DNA from: Caldisericia bacterium
GTDB lineage: Bacteria; Caldisericota; Caldisericia; UBA6126; JAGPKI01
Reading direction: 5' to 3'
Assembly (NCBI GenBank): GCA_018054005.1
Contig: JAGPKI010000049.1
Span: forward strand, 1-10,108
DNA: 10,108 bases
Made by a program: the position numbers and the translations under genes. The notes beneath the pieces are model-generated. The model saw nothing but the letters and a program-made list of their open reading frames with translations. It was not told where the DNA came from and searched no databases. Shown piece after piece: positions 1-8,200 of the stretch (positions are counted from its first letter, which is position 1; every line of letters begins with the position of its first letter).

Positions 1-162
1 GCTATGATTTCAGGCGTAGTATAGGGGTGTGTAACTGCTAACTATAGGACCAATTATCTGTGTGCAACCAGCTAATTTTTTTGAAAGGACTATCTTTGCA
101 ATCTCATTAGCATTTTCTTCGCTATCGGTGGTAGTAAATACTTGAATATATTCCTCCATCAT
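1..162 (-). pseudogene. cutA: cutA remnant (divalent-cation tolerance protein) with internal deletion and frame change
   Basis: On the minus strand an ATG at 162-160 follows a strong SD (GAGGAGG, about 8 bases upstream). It opens a 50-codon frame starting MMEEYIQVFTTTDSEE and continuing through KKLAGCTQIIGPIVSSY, then a stop at 12-10. The N-terminus matches CutA: beta strand, TT(x)DSEExA, helix, KLAxC, then the IIGPxxSxY strand. CutA proteins normally continue with YWWKGxIE and about 40 more residues before the conserved HPYExPEII. Here HPYTTPEII appears immediately, at positions 29-3, but in another frame. The simplest reading is an internal, frame-changing deletion joined near positions 27-36, leaving a non-functional gene. 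CutA is a small trimeric protein linked to metal tolerance. The gene continues past the left edge. A misassembly at the window edge is the main alternative. Confidence 0.72.
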
Positions 163-260
163 TTGAATCGCCTCCTCAAAATATTTGCATTTAAACCTAT
201 TAAAGATTTTAATTTTATAGTAAAATTATAAAAAATTAGTCTAATTATCTGGAGTGGAAA
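163..260. promoter_or_regulatory. Divergent AT-rich intergenic region with possible promoters
   Basis: This gap separates the minus-strand cutA remnant from the + strand operon. On the + strand, TTGCAT at 185-190 and TTTAAT at 208-213 are 17 bases apart and could form a weak sigma-70-type promoter with a leader of about 40 bases; the -35 match is poor. On the minus strand a perfect TATAAT lies at 230-225, about 60 bases before the cutA ATG, but no good -35 is seen. The whole stretch is so AT-rich that chance matches are likely. SD elements are clear at both ends: GAGGAGG for cutA (minus, about 177-171) and GGAG at 251-254 for the + strand gene. Confidence 0.3.
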
Positions 261-1781
261 TTGGGCAAAAAGAAAATAAAAATTAAAAAAAGGTTAGCGG
301 TAGTAATAGCAGCTTTAGTAATTATTTGCATTGTATCTCTTTTAGGTTTTGGTATTTATAAATTAGGTGTTTATGTTTTTAGCCTCTTTAAACCACAACA
401 AGAAGATGAAACAATGTATAAATCTCCTGCTTATGAGGAAATCCTTTTTTCAAGAGAAGATAAAGGTATCTGGATAATTGACTCTGTTGGTAAAAACCTA
501 AGACAGCTAACATCAGGAGATGATTATGCTCCATCCTGGAATGAAGATGGGTCATCTTTTTATTTTTTAAGGAGAAACGCTGATGGGTCTATATCATTAA
601 TGAAGTTTAATTATACAGAATCAAAACTCGAGCCAAACCAATTGCAAACATTTTCATATATTACTATTCCGAATATACAGAATAGCTTTATAAAGATTTC
701 TGAAAATGGGGATAAGATTGCTATATCTTCATTTGACTGGGGAATCTCTTTAATTGACGTAAAAACTGGGAAAGTCATATCTAATAGTTTTAGCGATGCC
801 TGGAAATACTACGACATATTCTCAAGAAATTCTAAATTTTTTCTCTTTAGTGAGTATTATCCTTACGACTACAATTTTATTAAAGGTATTGATAAAAGAG
901 CAAAAAGATCAGTCCTAAATTTTGCCACAACTGATTTATTAGAAATTCAAGAGGTAGCCTCCTCAGAGAACCAGTTTAAAGGCTACTCATTCTCAAAGAA
1001 TTCTTATACATTCTCCTATTCAAAAGATGGAGCTATAATGTATGTTGAATCAATTAATGAAATAAAACCAACAAAATTAACTGATGGCTTTTATCCTTCA
1101 ATTAGACCACAACCAAAATATAAATATAAGATTATGGAACCATTCTGGAAAAATGTGGATTTCACAAATGTTACAGGAAGAATCGATTATGAGGCATATG
1201 GGAAAAAGTTTATCCTGATTGCTACTCCTCATGAAATAGCAAATATTGATGTGCCCTTAAAGAAAATCAGTTTTTGTAAGGATAAAGAAACAAACAGCAC
1301 ATACCTCGGCTGGAAACTTATTGATTTTGCTCTAATCGACATAAATAATGATAAAATGGGTGAACTCCTAACATCATTTTGGGGAGGCGGAGAAAATATT
1401 TCTGCAGAAAGAATATCCATATTTAAGACTGAAAAAAATGGATCATTTAAAGAGATATTTCTTTCAAAAAATAAGCCATTAAATCGAATAGAAATTATAG
1501 ATTTGAACGGGGACGGACTTTCAGAGATATTAAATGTATATAATGATATGGTGCATTTTGGTAATAGTTTAATGAACTCCTTAATATGGGAGGATGTATA
1601 TAGCTGGATTAATGGTAAATATGAGTTGAGTAATAACGATTACAAGAATATTTATCTTGAGCTTGCTGAATCATATAGAGCATTCCTAAAAAATGCTCTT
1701 TCCAATCCAGATAAATTTGGAAAGGATCTTTATATAATTAAGGAGCTCTTAAGAAGAGCTGAAACAATATTAAATGAATAA
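261..1781 (+). CDS. Membrane-anchored protein with TolB/PD40-like propeller repeats and FG-GAP-like calcium loops
   Basis: The 506-residue product starts with a very basic cytoplasmic tail (MGKKKIKIKKR), then one hydrophobic segment at about residues 13-42, so most of it should lie outside the cytoplasm. Residues 60-105 form a PD40/TolB-type propeller repeat: ILFSREDKGIWIID, then RQLTSGDDYAPSWNEDG. Weaker blade-like repeats follow to about residue 280. Two Asp-rich loops, DINNDKMGE (about 360-368) and DLNGDGLSE (about 413-421), resemble FG-GAP/VCBS or dockerin-type calcium loops. The start is TTG at 261, set by GGAG at 251-254 with 6-base spacing; a stop at 237-239 closes the frame upstream and the next in-frame ATG is near residue 51, past the membrane segment. 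It is the first gene of a probable operon, 24 bases before the FN3 protein. No enzymatic motif is visible; a surface sensing or scaffolding role is only inferred. Confidence 0.75.
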   Translation: MGKKKIKIKKRLAVVIAALVIICIVSLLGFGIYKLGVYVFSLFKPQQEDETMYKSPAYEEILFSREDKGIWIIDSVGKNLRQLTSGDDYAPSWNEDGSSFYFLRRNADGSISLMKFNYTESKLEPNQLQTFSYITIPNIQNSFIKISENGDKIAISSFDWGISLIDVKTGKVISNSFSDAWKYYDIFSRNSKFFLFSEYYPYDYNFIKGIDKRAKRSVLNFATTDLLEIQEVASSENQFKGYSFSKNSYTFSYSKDGAIMYVESINEIKPTKLTDGFYPSIRPQPKYKYKIMEPFWKNVDFTNVTGRIDYEAYGKKFILIATPHEIANIDVPLKKISFCKDKETNSTYLGWKLIDFALIDINNDKMGELLTSFWGGGENISAERISIFKTEKNGSFKEIFLSKNKPLNRIEIIDLNGDGLSEILNVYNDMVHFGNSLMNSLIWEDVYSWINGKYELSNNDYKNIYLELAESYRAFLKNALSNPDKFGKDLYIIKELLRRAETILNE

Positions 1782-1805
1782 TTATGAAATTTGAGGTGAT
1801 GTTTT

Positions 1806-3470
1806 ATGAAGAAAAAATTAATATTATTTTTAATAATAACAATTTTACTGCCTTATAAAATTGGTTTCGCTGATCAGGCTAAATTAGATACCCCCACTGA
1901 TCTAACTGCCCTTGCAATGTACAACCAGATAAACCTTAGCTGGATAGATAATTCAAATGGTGAAGAGGGATTTTCAATTGAGAGAAAACAGGGATTAGAT
2001 GATTTTACAGAAATTGCAAAGGTGTCCCCTAATACAGAATTTTATCTCGATATAAATTTAAAAACTTATACTACATACTATTACAGAGTGAGAGCATTTG
2101 CTGGAAGTGAATTTTCTAATTACTCAAATGAAGCTTTTGCAACAACCGAAGGGATGCCTCAAAGTGGTGGTGAAGGCTTAACTGCTCCCTCAGACCTTAG
2201 AGCAATAGTCATTTCCGAAAGAGAAGTCGAGCTTCGCTGGAGGGACAATTCTGATAATGAAGAGGGGTTTAAGCTCGAAAGAAAGGCATTAAATTCAGAA
2301 TATAGAGAAATTGCTAAATTAGGAGTTAATATAAATTATTATCTGGATAACACTGTCACACCAAAAATGTTCTATTACTACAGAGTAAAAGCATATAATA
2401 AGAGCGGCGAATCTGCATATTCTAATGAAGTCCTTGTTGAAACAAAGGTTGGCGAGACACCACCAGAAGAAGAAAAAGTTCCTTTAGCACCATCTGACCT
2501 TGAAGGAGAACTTAAAGAAGAGACAATCTACTTTAAATGGAAAGATAATTCAGACAATGAAGAGGGATTTAGACTATATATATCCATAAATGAAATTGAT
2601 TCTTATGCCCTGTATGCACAACTTCCTACAAATGAAACATCTTACGAAGATTCAAGCCTTTATATACCAGGAAATACTTATTATTTTAAATTAACTGCAT
2701 ATAATAATGTCGGCGAGTCAAGCCCTTCAAACGAAATAATGATAAGGATAAAAGGATTATCAGAAACTGATCCTCCCCTTCCTCCTACTGACCTTAAAGC
2801 TGAAGAAATATATGAGAAAGATATAGTCCTTAGCTGGAAGGACAATTCTGATAATGAAGAGGGGTTTAAGCTCGAGAGAAGAAAAATTGGAGAAGCTAAA
2901 TTTGAAATAGTGCAAACGCTACCACCAAATATGACTGCATTTAGAGATGAGGGTTTAGAGCCAGGAATGACCTATTATTACAGAATTTTTGCCTTCAATG
3001 CAGCTGGTAGTTCCCTTCCATCAAATACGGTTGAAGTAAAAACAAAAGGTGGAGGAGAGCCTCCTATACCTCAAAAAATAGTAATAATTCTAAAAATTGG
3101 TTCAAAAGTTATCTCTGTAAATGGTAAAGATTCATTAATGGATGTAACTCCCACAATAATTGAAGGGAGGACTCTTCTCCCTATAAGATATGTCGTTGAA
3201 GCATTAGGTGGAAAAGTTGATTTTGAGGCTAACACAAAGAAGATCACAATAATTATGCGTGATATTAAAATTGAGATGTGGATTAATAACCCAGTTGCAT
3301 ATGTAAACGGGAAAAAGGTCCAAATTGACCCTGATAATCCTAATATAAAGCCACTAGTTGTACCACCCGGAAGAACGCTTGTTCCATTAAGATTTGTTGC
3401 TGAAAACCTTGGTTGTAAGGTCGATTGGGAGCCTAACGAAAAGAAAATAACGATTACTCTTGCTTTTTAA
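1806..3470 (+). CDS. Secreted protein: four FN3 domains plus C-terminal copper-amine-oxidase-N-like domain
   Basis: A 554-residue product with a signal peptide (MKKK, hydrophobic core, probable cleavage near residue 22, GFA|DQ). Four fibronectin type III modules follow, at about residues 27-115, 125-214, 226-317 and 322-414. Each has a P(T/S)DL opening, the motif DNS(D/N)xEEGF (at 48, 147, 247 and 346) and a YYYR or YYFK strand followed by YSNE/PSNE. After a GGGEPPIPQ linker, residues 424-554 form the copper-amine-oxidase N-terminal-like domain, recognised by VNGKD, EGRTLLPIRYVVEALGGKV and a second half with PPGRTLVPLRFVAENLG. That domain is common at the ends of surface proteins of low-GC anaerobes and here has no oxidase catalytic part. 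A clear SD, GAGGTGAT at 1793-1800, supports ATG 1806. Likely a cell-surface adhesion or scaffold protein; no ligand can be assigned. Confidence 0.88.
   Translation: MKKKLILFLIITILLPYKIGFADQAKLDTPTDLTALAMYNQINLSWIDNSNGEEGFSIERKQGLDDFTEIAKVSPNTEFYLDINLKTYTTYYYRVRAFAGSEFSNYSNEAFATTEGMPQSGGEGLTAPSDLRAIVISEREVELRWRDNSDNEEGFKLERKALNSEYREIAKLGVNINYYLDNTVTPKMFYYYRVKAYNKSGESAYSNEVLVETKVGETPPEEEKVPLAPSDLEGELKEETIYFKWKDNSDNEEGFRLYISINEIDSYALYAQLPTNETSYEDSSLYIPGNTYYFKLTAYNNVGESSPSNEIMIRIKGLSETDPPLPPTDLKAEEIYEKDIVLSWKDNSDNEEGFKLERRKIGEAKFEIVQTLPPNMTAFRDEGLEPGMTYYYRIFAFNAAGSSLPSNTVEVKTKGGGEPPIPQKIVIILKIGSKVISVNGKDSLMDVTPTIIEGRTLLPIRYVVEALGGKVDFEANTKKITIIMRDIKIEMWINNPVAYVNGKKVQIDPDNPNIKPLVVPPGRTLVPLRFVAENLGCKVDWEPNEKKITITLAF
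2236..2880 (+). repeat. Near-identical 48-base DNA segments in FN3 modules 2 and 4
   Basis: Positions 2236-2283 and 2833-2880 match except at two bases (2242/2839 and 2279/2876). They encode the DNSDNEEGFKLER core of FN3 modules 2 and 4 and are 597 bases (199 codons) apart. The corresponding segments of modules 1 and 3 are clearly more diverged, which points to recent duplication or gene conversion between modules 2 and 4. Confidence 0.8.
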
Positions 3471-3475
3471 AATCT

Positions 3476-3489
3476 CTCTTTTTAAGAGG
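3476..3489 (+). promoter_or_regulatory. Small hairpin covering the SD of the PQQ-propeller gene
   Basis: CTCTT at 3476-3480 can pair with AAGAG at 3484-3488 across a TTT loop; T3475-G3489 could add one wobble pair. The right arm is the core of the SD for ATG 3498, so the fold would partly hide the ribosome site in the gap between the FN3 gene and the propeller gene. Stability must be low (five or six pairs, mostly A-U) and chance is a real possibility. Confidence 0.25.
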
Positions 3490-3497
3490 TGAAAAAA

Positions 3498-4592
3498 ATG
3501 AAGAAATTGATATATATATCTATTGTTTTAGTTACTCTTTTTTTGTTAATTTCTCAAGGGTTTGCCTACATTCCAGCAAACTCATTTACATTTAAAGGGA
3601 ATTTCCAAAGAACTGGTTATACTGATGCTTTAATCAAAAATAATTCAGTAAAGGCATGGACAATCGAAAACATTCCTAATTTAAAAGAGATAAACTTTAT
3701 TAATAATTCTTTGGTTGCTGTAACCAAAAAGTGCGAAATCATCTCAATTAATGAATCTACAAAGGAATGTTTGTGGATTTATAAAACTTACTCCGAAATA
3801 ACATCCAGTCCCACTTACTATGACAGTAGATTATATTTTGGGACAGCAGAAGGAAGGATTATTTGCCTTGACTTTGCAAGTGGAAAAGAATTGTGGAGTT
3901 ATCCTATTTCTGGCTCAATTTACACTTCTCCTCTCATATTAGGTAATTCTTTAATATTTGGTTCTGATAATGGTAAGCTTTATTCGCTTGATAGAATCAG
4001 TGGTGGAAAGCTATGGGAATATAAGACAGGTGGAGCTTTAAAATCCTCACCTGCAACATGTGGTAAATATATTTATTTTGGTTCCACATCTGGAATATTT
4101 TACTGTCTAACACAGAGTGGATCTTTAAGATGGACATTTAATACACCTGAGACAATTGTCTCAACTCCTGCTCTAATAGAAAATTATTTGATATTTACAA
4201 CCTATGAAGGGAGTATTTACTGCCTTAACTTAAATGGAAAGCTCATATGGAAAAAGCTAATAAGCCCTTATACTCAAAGTTCTCCTGTTGCCTATGATGG
4301 GATTGTGTATCAGAATTTTTCTGATGGTAAACTATATGCATTTAATTTAAAAAATGGTTCGATTTTGTGGTTTTCTGAATTGCAGAAAAGCAATTCTACC
4401 CCAGAAATCACAAAAGATTTATTAATCTATGAGAGCTCCTTAAAGTGGCTTAATCTAATTGATAGAAATAGCGGAAAACTGAAGAGGCAATATGAAGAGC
4501 TTTTAGAGGGAATTATTGATTTTACTGTATCTGATAATTCAATATTTGTACTTACTGGTTATAGCACAATCATAAAGTATGACACCTTTTAA
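3498..4592 (+). CDS. Secreted PQQ-like beta-propeller repeat protein (BamB/outer-barrel type)
   Basis: A 364-residue product with an N-terminal signal peptide (MKKLIYIS, hydrophobic core, probable cleavage after residue 23, GFA|YIP). The rest is built of PQQ-like blades of the form SSPxxxxxxxYFGxxxGxxYCLDxxSGxxLW. Clear examples are GRIICLDFASGKELWSY, GKLYSLDRISGGKLWEY and GSIYCLNLNGKLIWKK; about seven blades fit the length. No PQQ-dehydrogenase catalytic residues are seen, so a structural or binding propeller is more likely than an enzyme. The start is ATG 3498, because AAGAGGTG at 3484-3491 is the SD at 6-base spacing. A GTG at 3489 in the same frame lies inside that SD and is rejected. The end overlaps the biotin ligase start by 14 bases, which suggests translational coupling. 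Confidence 0.85.
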   Translation: MKKLIYISIVLVTLFLLISQGFAYIPANSFTFKGNFQRTGYTDALIKNNSVKAWTIENIPNLKEINFINNSLVAVTKKCEIISINESTKECLWIYKTYSEITSSPTYYDSRLYFGTAEGRIICLDFASGKELWSYPISGSIYTSPLILGNSLIFGSDNGKLYSLDRISGGKLWEYKTGGALKSSPATCGKYIYFGSTSGIFYCLTQSGSLRWTFNTPETIVSTPALIENYLIFTTYEGSIYCLNLNGKLIWKKLISPYTQSSPVAYDGIVYQNFSDGKLYAFNLKNGSILWFSELQKSNSTPEITKDLLIYESSLKWLNLIDRNSGKLKRQYEELLEGIIDFTVSDNSIFVLTGYSTIIKYDTF

Positions 4593-5130
4593 ATTTAAAG
4601 AACCAATAAATCTGCTATGTTGTACCTCTACAAACGATATAATAAAAGATTTATCTTCATTGGAAGAGGGTATTGTTATAACATCTATGATACAAACAGC
4701 TGGAAGAGGAAGAAACGGTAATATCTGGCAATCAGAGGTGGGAGGGCTCTACTTTTCTTTTCTCCTAAAGCCCCCATTTAGTCCAAAGCAAAATGAAGCA
4801 TTATCAAAGTTAACTGGCTTAGTTTTAAGAGATATTTTGGTGGCTTATTCAAAGTCTAAAATTATTCAATTCAAAGAACCTAACGATATTCTAATAAATG
4901 GTAAAAAGGTTGCAGGAATATTAATTGAGGCAAAAGTAGCAGAAGAAAAAAACATCTATTTTATTGTGGGAATTGGTGTAAACATCTCAAATGAAGTCTC
5001 TCCACTCGCAACATCCCTTAAAAATGAAGGTATAGCGGGAGTAAGCAGAGAAGAGTTATTAAATGCATTTCTAAAAGCTTTCGAAGAAGCCTACAATAAC
5101 TGGCTTAGTGCAATTGCAATTAATAAATAA
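4579..5130 (+). CDS. birA: Biotin--[acetyl-CoA-carboxylase] ligase, short catalytic-domain-only form
   Basis: A 183-residue cytoplasmic enzyme predicted to form biotinyl-AMP and transfer biotin to a lysine of a carboxylase carrier domain. Family motifs in order: STND at 17-20, QTAGRGRNG at 39-47 with W50 (biotinyl-AMP binding loop), PND at 101-103, KKVAGILIE at 109-117 (K110 aligns with the catalytic lysine of the KxAGIL motif) and GIGVNIS at 131-137. The usual KWPND reads KEPND, so the Trp is replaced by Glu at 100. There is no N-terminal helix-turn-helix, so it should not act as a biotin-operon repressor. The product also ends at the edge of the catalytic domain, lacking the roughly 50-residue SH3-like C-terminal domain usual in single-function ligases. 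No strong SD precedes ATG 4579; the 14-base overlap suggests coupling to the propeller gene. Confidence 0.88.
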   Translation: MTPFKFKEPINLLCCTSTNDIIKDLSSLEEGIVITSMIQTAGRGRNGNIWQSEVGGLYFSFLLKPPFSPKQNEALSKLTGLVLRDILVAYSKSKIIQFKEPNDILINGKKVAGILIEAKVAEEKNIYFIVGIGVNISNEVSPLATSLKNEGIAGVSREELLNAFLKAFEEAYNNWLSAIAINK

Positions 5131-5161
5131 AATTGATACACTGGTTTTTGGCTGCTTAAGT

Positions 5162-5198
5162 TTGCTAAAAAGCATCTTCTGATATAATATAATTGGAG
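5162..5198 (+). promoter_or_regulatory. Extended -10 promoter and SD for the helicase-methyltransferase operon
   Basis: TATAAT at 5183-5188 is preceded by TG at 5180-5181, giving a perfect extended -10 (TGnTATAAT). A partial -35, TTGCTA at 5162-5167, is 15 bases upstream, which is short, but extended -10 promoters depend little on -35. Transcription would begin near 5195, only about 11 bases before ATG 5206. The SD GGAG at 5195-5198 would therefore lie at the very 5' end of the message. This separates the defence-like operon from the upstream biotin ligase gene. Confidence 0.6.
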
Positions 5199-5205
5199 TA
5201 GGTTA

Positions 5206-8200
5206 ATGGCATATATTACTAACCAAAAATTGTTTCTTTCTGAGATAATTAACAATATATTACCACTTTCAGAGAGTCTTAAAATTCTTGTTGGATATTT
5301 CTACTTTTCAGGATTTGAGCAAATTTATAAAGCAATTGAAGATAAAGATGTAAAAATCCTTGTTGGGTTAGACATTGAAGTTGATTTAATGAATAGAGTG
5401 AAGGAATATGCAATAATCAATTACAAAAACAATCAATCGAGGGCATCCGTAAGAGACAAATATTTAAATTCACTTAAAGATGCTATCAATGAAACAAACC
5501 TATTTGACTCACTTGAAAAGCAGGAAGCATTTGAAGTATTTCTTAAAAAAATCCAGGATAATACTCTCCAGATAAAGAAAACTTTAGATCCAAATCATGC
5601 TAAATTGTATTTATTTAAGACTCTTCCTGAGTTTAACCAGCTAAATACATATCCAGGAACAGTTATAACTGGCTCAAGCAACCTTACTCTTTCAGGACTC
5701 AAAAATCAGAAGGAGATAAACCACATTAGTAGAGAACCAAATGATTTTAATGAACTGGATAAGTTTTTTGATGAACTATGGGAAAATGCTGTAGAAATTG
5801 TCTCTCCTGAGTCAAAAGAAGAATTCTTTGAAAAAGTAGTCAACAAAATCTGGTTCAAAAAATTACCATCGCCTTATCTAATTTTTATTCGAGTATTAAA
5901 AGAATTCTTCACAACCACTGAGATTGAGAATATTAAAACACCGGCTTCCCTTACAAAACAGAAATTTGATTTAAAATATCAAATAGATGCGATTAAGCAG
6001 AGTTTATCGATATTGGAAAAACATAATGGTGTGATTATTGCCGATGTGGTTGGTCTCGGCAAGAGTATAGTAGCTTCAACGATTGCTGCCAATTTAGGGA
6101 AAAAGACAGTTATTATCTGTCCGCCGCATCTTACGAAGCAATGGGATGATTATCGATTTGAATTTGGCTACAATGCCAAAGTTTATAGCTGCGGACTTAT
6201 AGAAGAGGCTCTAAAAGAAAACCATAGTGAAGAGACAAAACTCATTATAATCGATGAAGCCCACAGGTACAGAAATCCTCTAACAATTGATTATGCAAAC
6301 TTACATAAGCTTTGTCAGGGAAACAAAGTAATACTGTTGTCAGCTACTCCATACAATAATGCTCCCGAGGATTTGTTCTCTCTTATTAAGCTTTTTCAGA
6401 TTCCAGCAAAATCAACACTACAGACGGTTGATAATTTATCATTTGAATTCAGCTCTCTCATAACCTCTTACAAGGAACTAAAAAAGAAGCAAAAAGAAAA
6501 CAAAATAGAGCAGGATGAGCTAAAAGCTAAAATAGATCTTATTTCCGAGGAGATGCGCTCCATTTTATACCCTCTCGTTATTCGCAGATCACGTATTGAT
6601 TTAGATTTAATAAAAGAATACAGAACCGATTTAAAAAAGCAGGGTATAGAATTTCCTATAGTAAACCCTCCAGTGTCATTGGAGTATAAGCTTGAAAGTT
6701 TATCTAAACTATATATAAAAACTCTCGATAAGATCTCCCCTGAAGATGAAACAAAAGGCTTTCAAGGAGTCAGATATAAATCAATAACCTACATTAAAGA
6801 GATCGAGAAATACAAAAAGGAGATTGAGGAGGCATTAGGAGATATAGATTTTCTAAGGCTTGCCCAGATGAACTTGGCTAAATTTATGCGGAGGCAACTT
6901 GTTAGAAGGTTTGAAAGCTCTATCAAAGCTTTTAAAATTTCCCTTGATACTATGATTAATTCATCAGAATTAATATTAAATTGGCACGATAAACTCTCTC
7001 TTGTCCCAATTTTTAAAAAGGGCACTATACCCAGTGTAGAGGATATGATGGATGATTCTGAATGCGAAGATGATATGAAAGATGATACTGAATGTGTAGA
7101 TTCAGAAGATACATTAGAAACGATAAAGAAAAAGATTGAACAACTCAAGCAAAAAGGCTACTTTTTCATAGACAAAAAGGAACTGAAAGTAACTTTTAGG
7201 GAAGAACTCGTAAAAGACATTGAATTACTCAAAAAAATAAAAACTGATTGGGCTTTAATAGATGAAAAACTTGACCCAAAGCTAAAGTATTTTAAAGAGA
7301 TAATTAAGGAGAAGTTTAATAAAGAACCCTCAAGAAAAATACTTGTTTTCTCAGAATTCGCAGACACTGTTAATTATCTATATGATAACATTAAGAGCGA
7401 TTTTAGAGTATTTAAATACACTTCTGCGGATTCGAGTAAGAAGAATAAAAAAATAATAGTGGAGAATTTTGATGCCTCCAACTCCACTCCAAAAAATGAT
7501 TATGATATATTGCTTGCAACTGACGCCATATCAGAAGGTTTTAATCTCGGTAGAGCAGGAGCAGTATTTAATTATGATATTCCATACAATCCAACAAGAG
7601 TTATCCAGAGAGTTGGAAGAATTAACCGTATTAGTCATAAGATGTTTGATGAACTGTTTATTTATAATTTCTTCCCAACAGCTATAGGTGAAAGGGAAAC
7701 AAGAACAAAACAGATCTCCACTCTAAAGATTGCAATGATCCAGGCAATTTTAGGAGAAGATACAAAGGTGTTAACAAACGATGAAGAATTAGAATCCTTT
7801 ATGCAGAAAAGATATTCTGATGCTTCCAAAGAGACAGAACAAGAATCATGGGACGCTAAATATATCGATATGCTCAATAGTATTGAATCAGAAAATCCAT
7901 CACTAATAGAAAAAGCTCTCGAAATACCTAAAAGAGTTAGAATTAAAAGATCGGTTAATAAAGGGAAAAATGGAGTATTGGTCTTTGGGAAGAAAGGCGA
8001 GAATAGCAAATTCAATTTTGGGACAAATGATTCAAAAACACAAAATATAACTTTTAAAGAAGCTCTATCTCTGTTTGAAGCTGGTCAAGATGAAATGAGT
8101 AAAGAGGTTTCACAATACTTTGAGCCAATCTATCAGGATATCTTAAAGAATTTATTTAACAAAAAGACTCAATCACCATCAGACAAAGGTAAAGCTGATA

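Noticed and set aside
1806..3470. Reading the copper-amine-oxidase-like domain as an oxidase
   Set aside because: Only the non-catalytic N-terminal-type domain is present; no topaquinone Tyr region or copper-binding His cluster is seen.
3489..3497. GTG start for the PQQ-propeller gene, nine bases upstream of the ATG
   Set aside because: The GTG is part of the SD AAGAGGTG; ATG 3498 has proper spacing from it and begins a normal signal peptide.
5145..5171. Inverted repeat TTTTTGGC / GCTAAAAA after the biotin ligase, possible terminator
   Set aside because: The stem is only eight pairs with one G-U, mostly A-T, with an 11-base loop and no T-run after it; it also overlaps the promoter of the next gene.
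6789..8015. Antisense frames inside the helicase gene
   Set aside because: They are low-complexity Ser/Ile/Leu-rich translations with no SD and lie opposite well-conserved helicase motifs.
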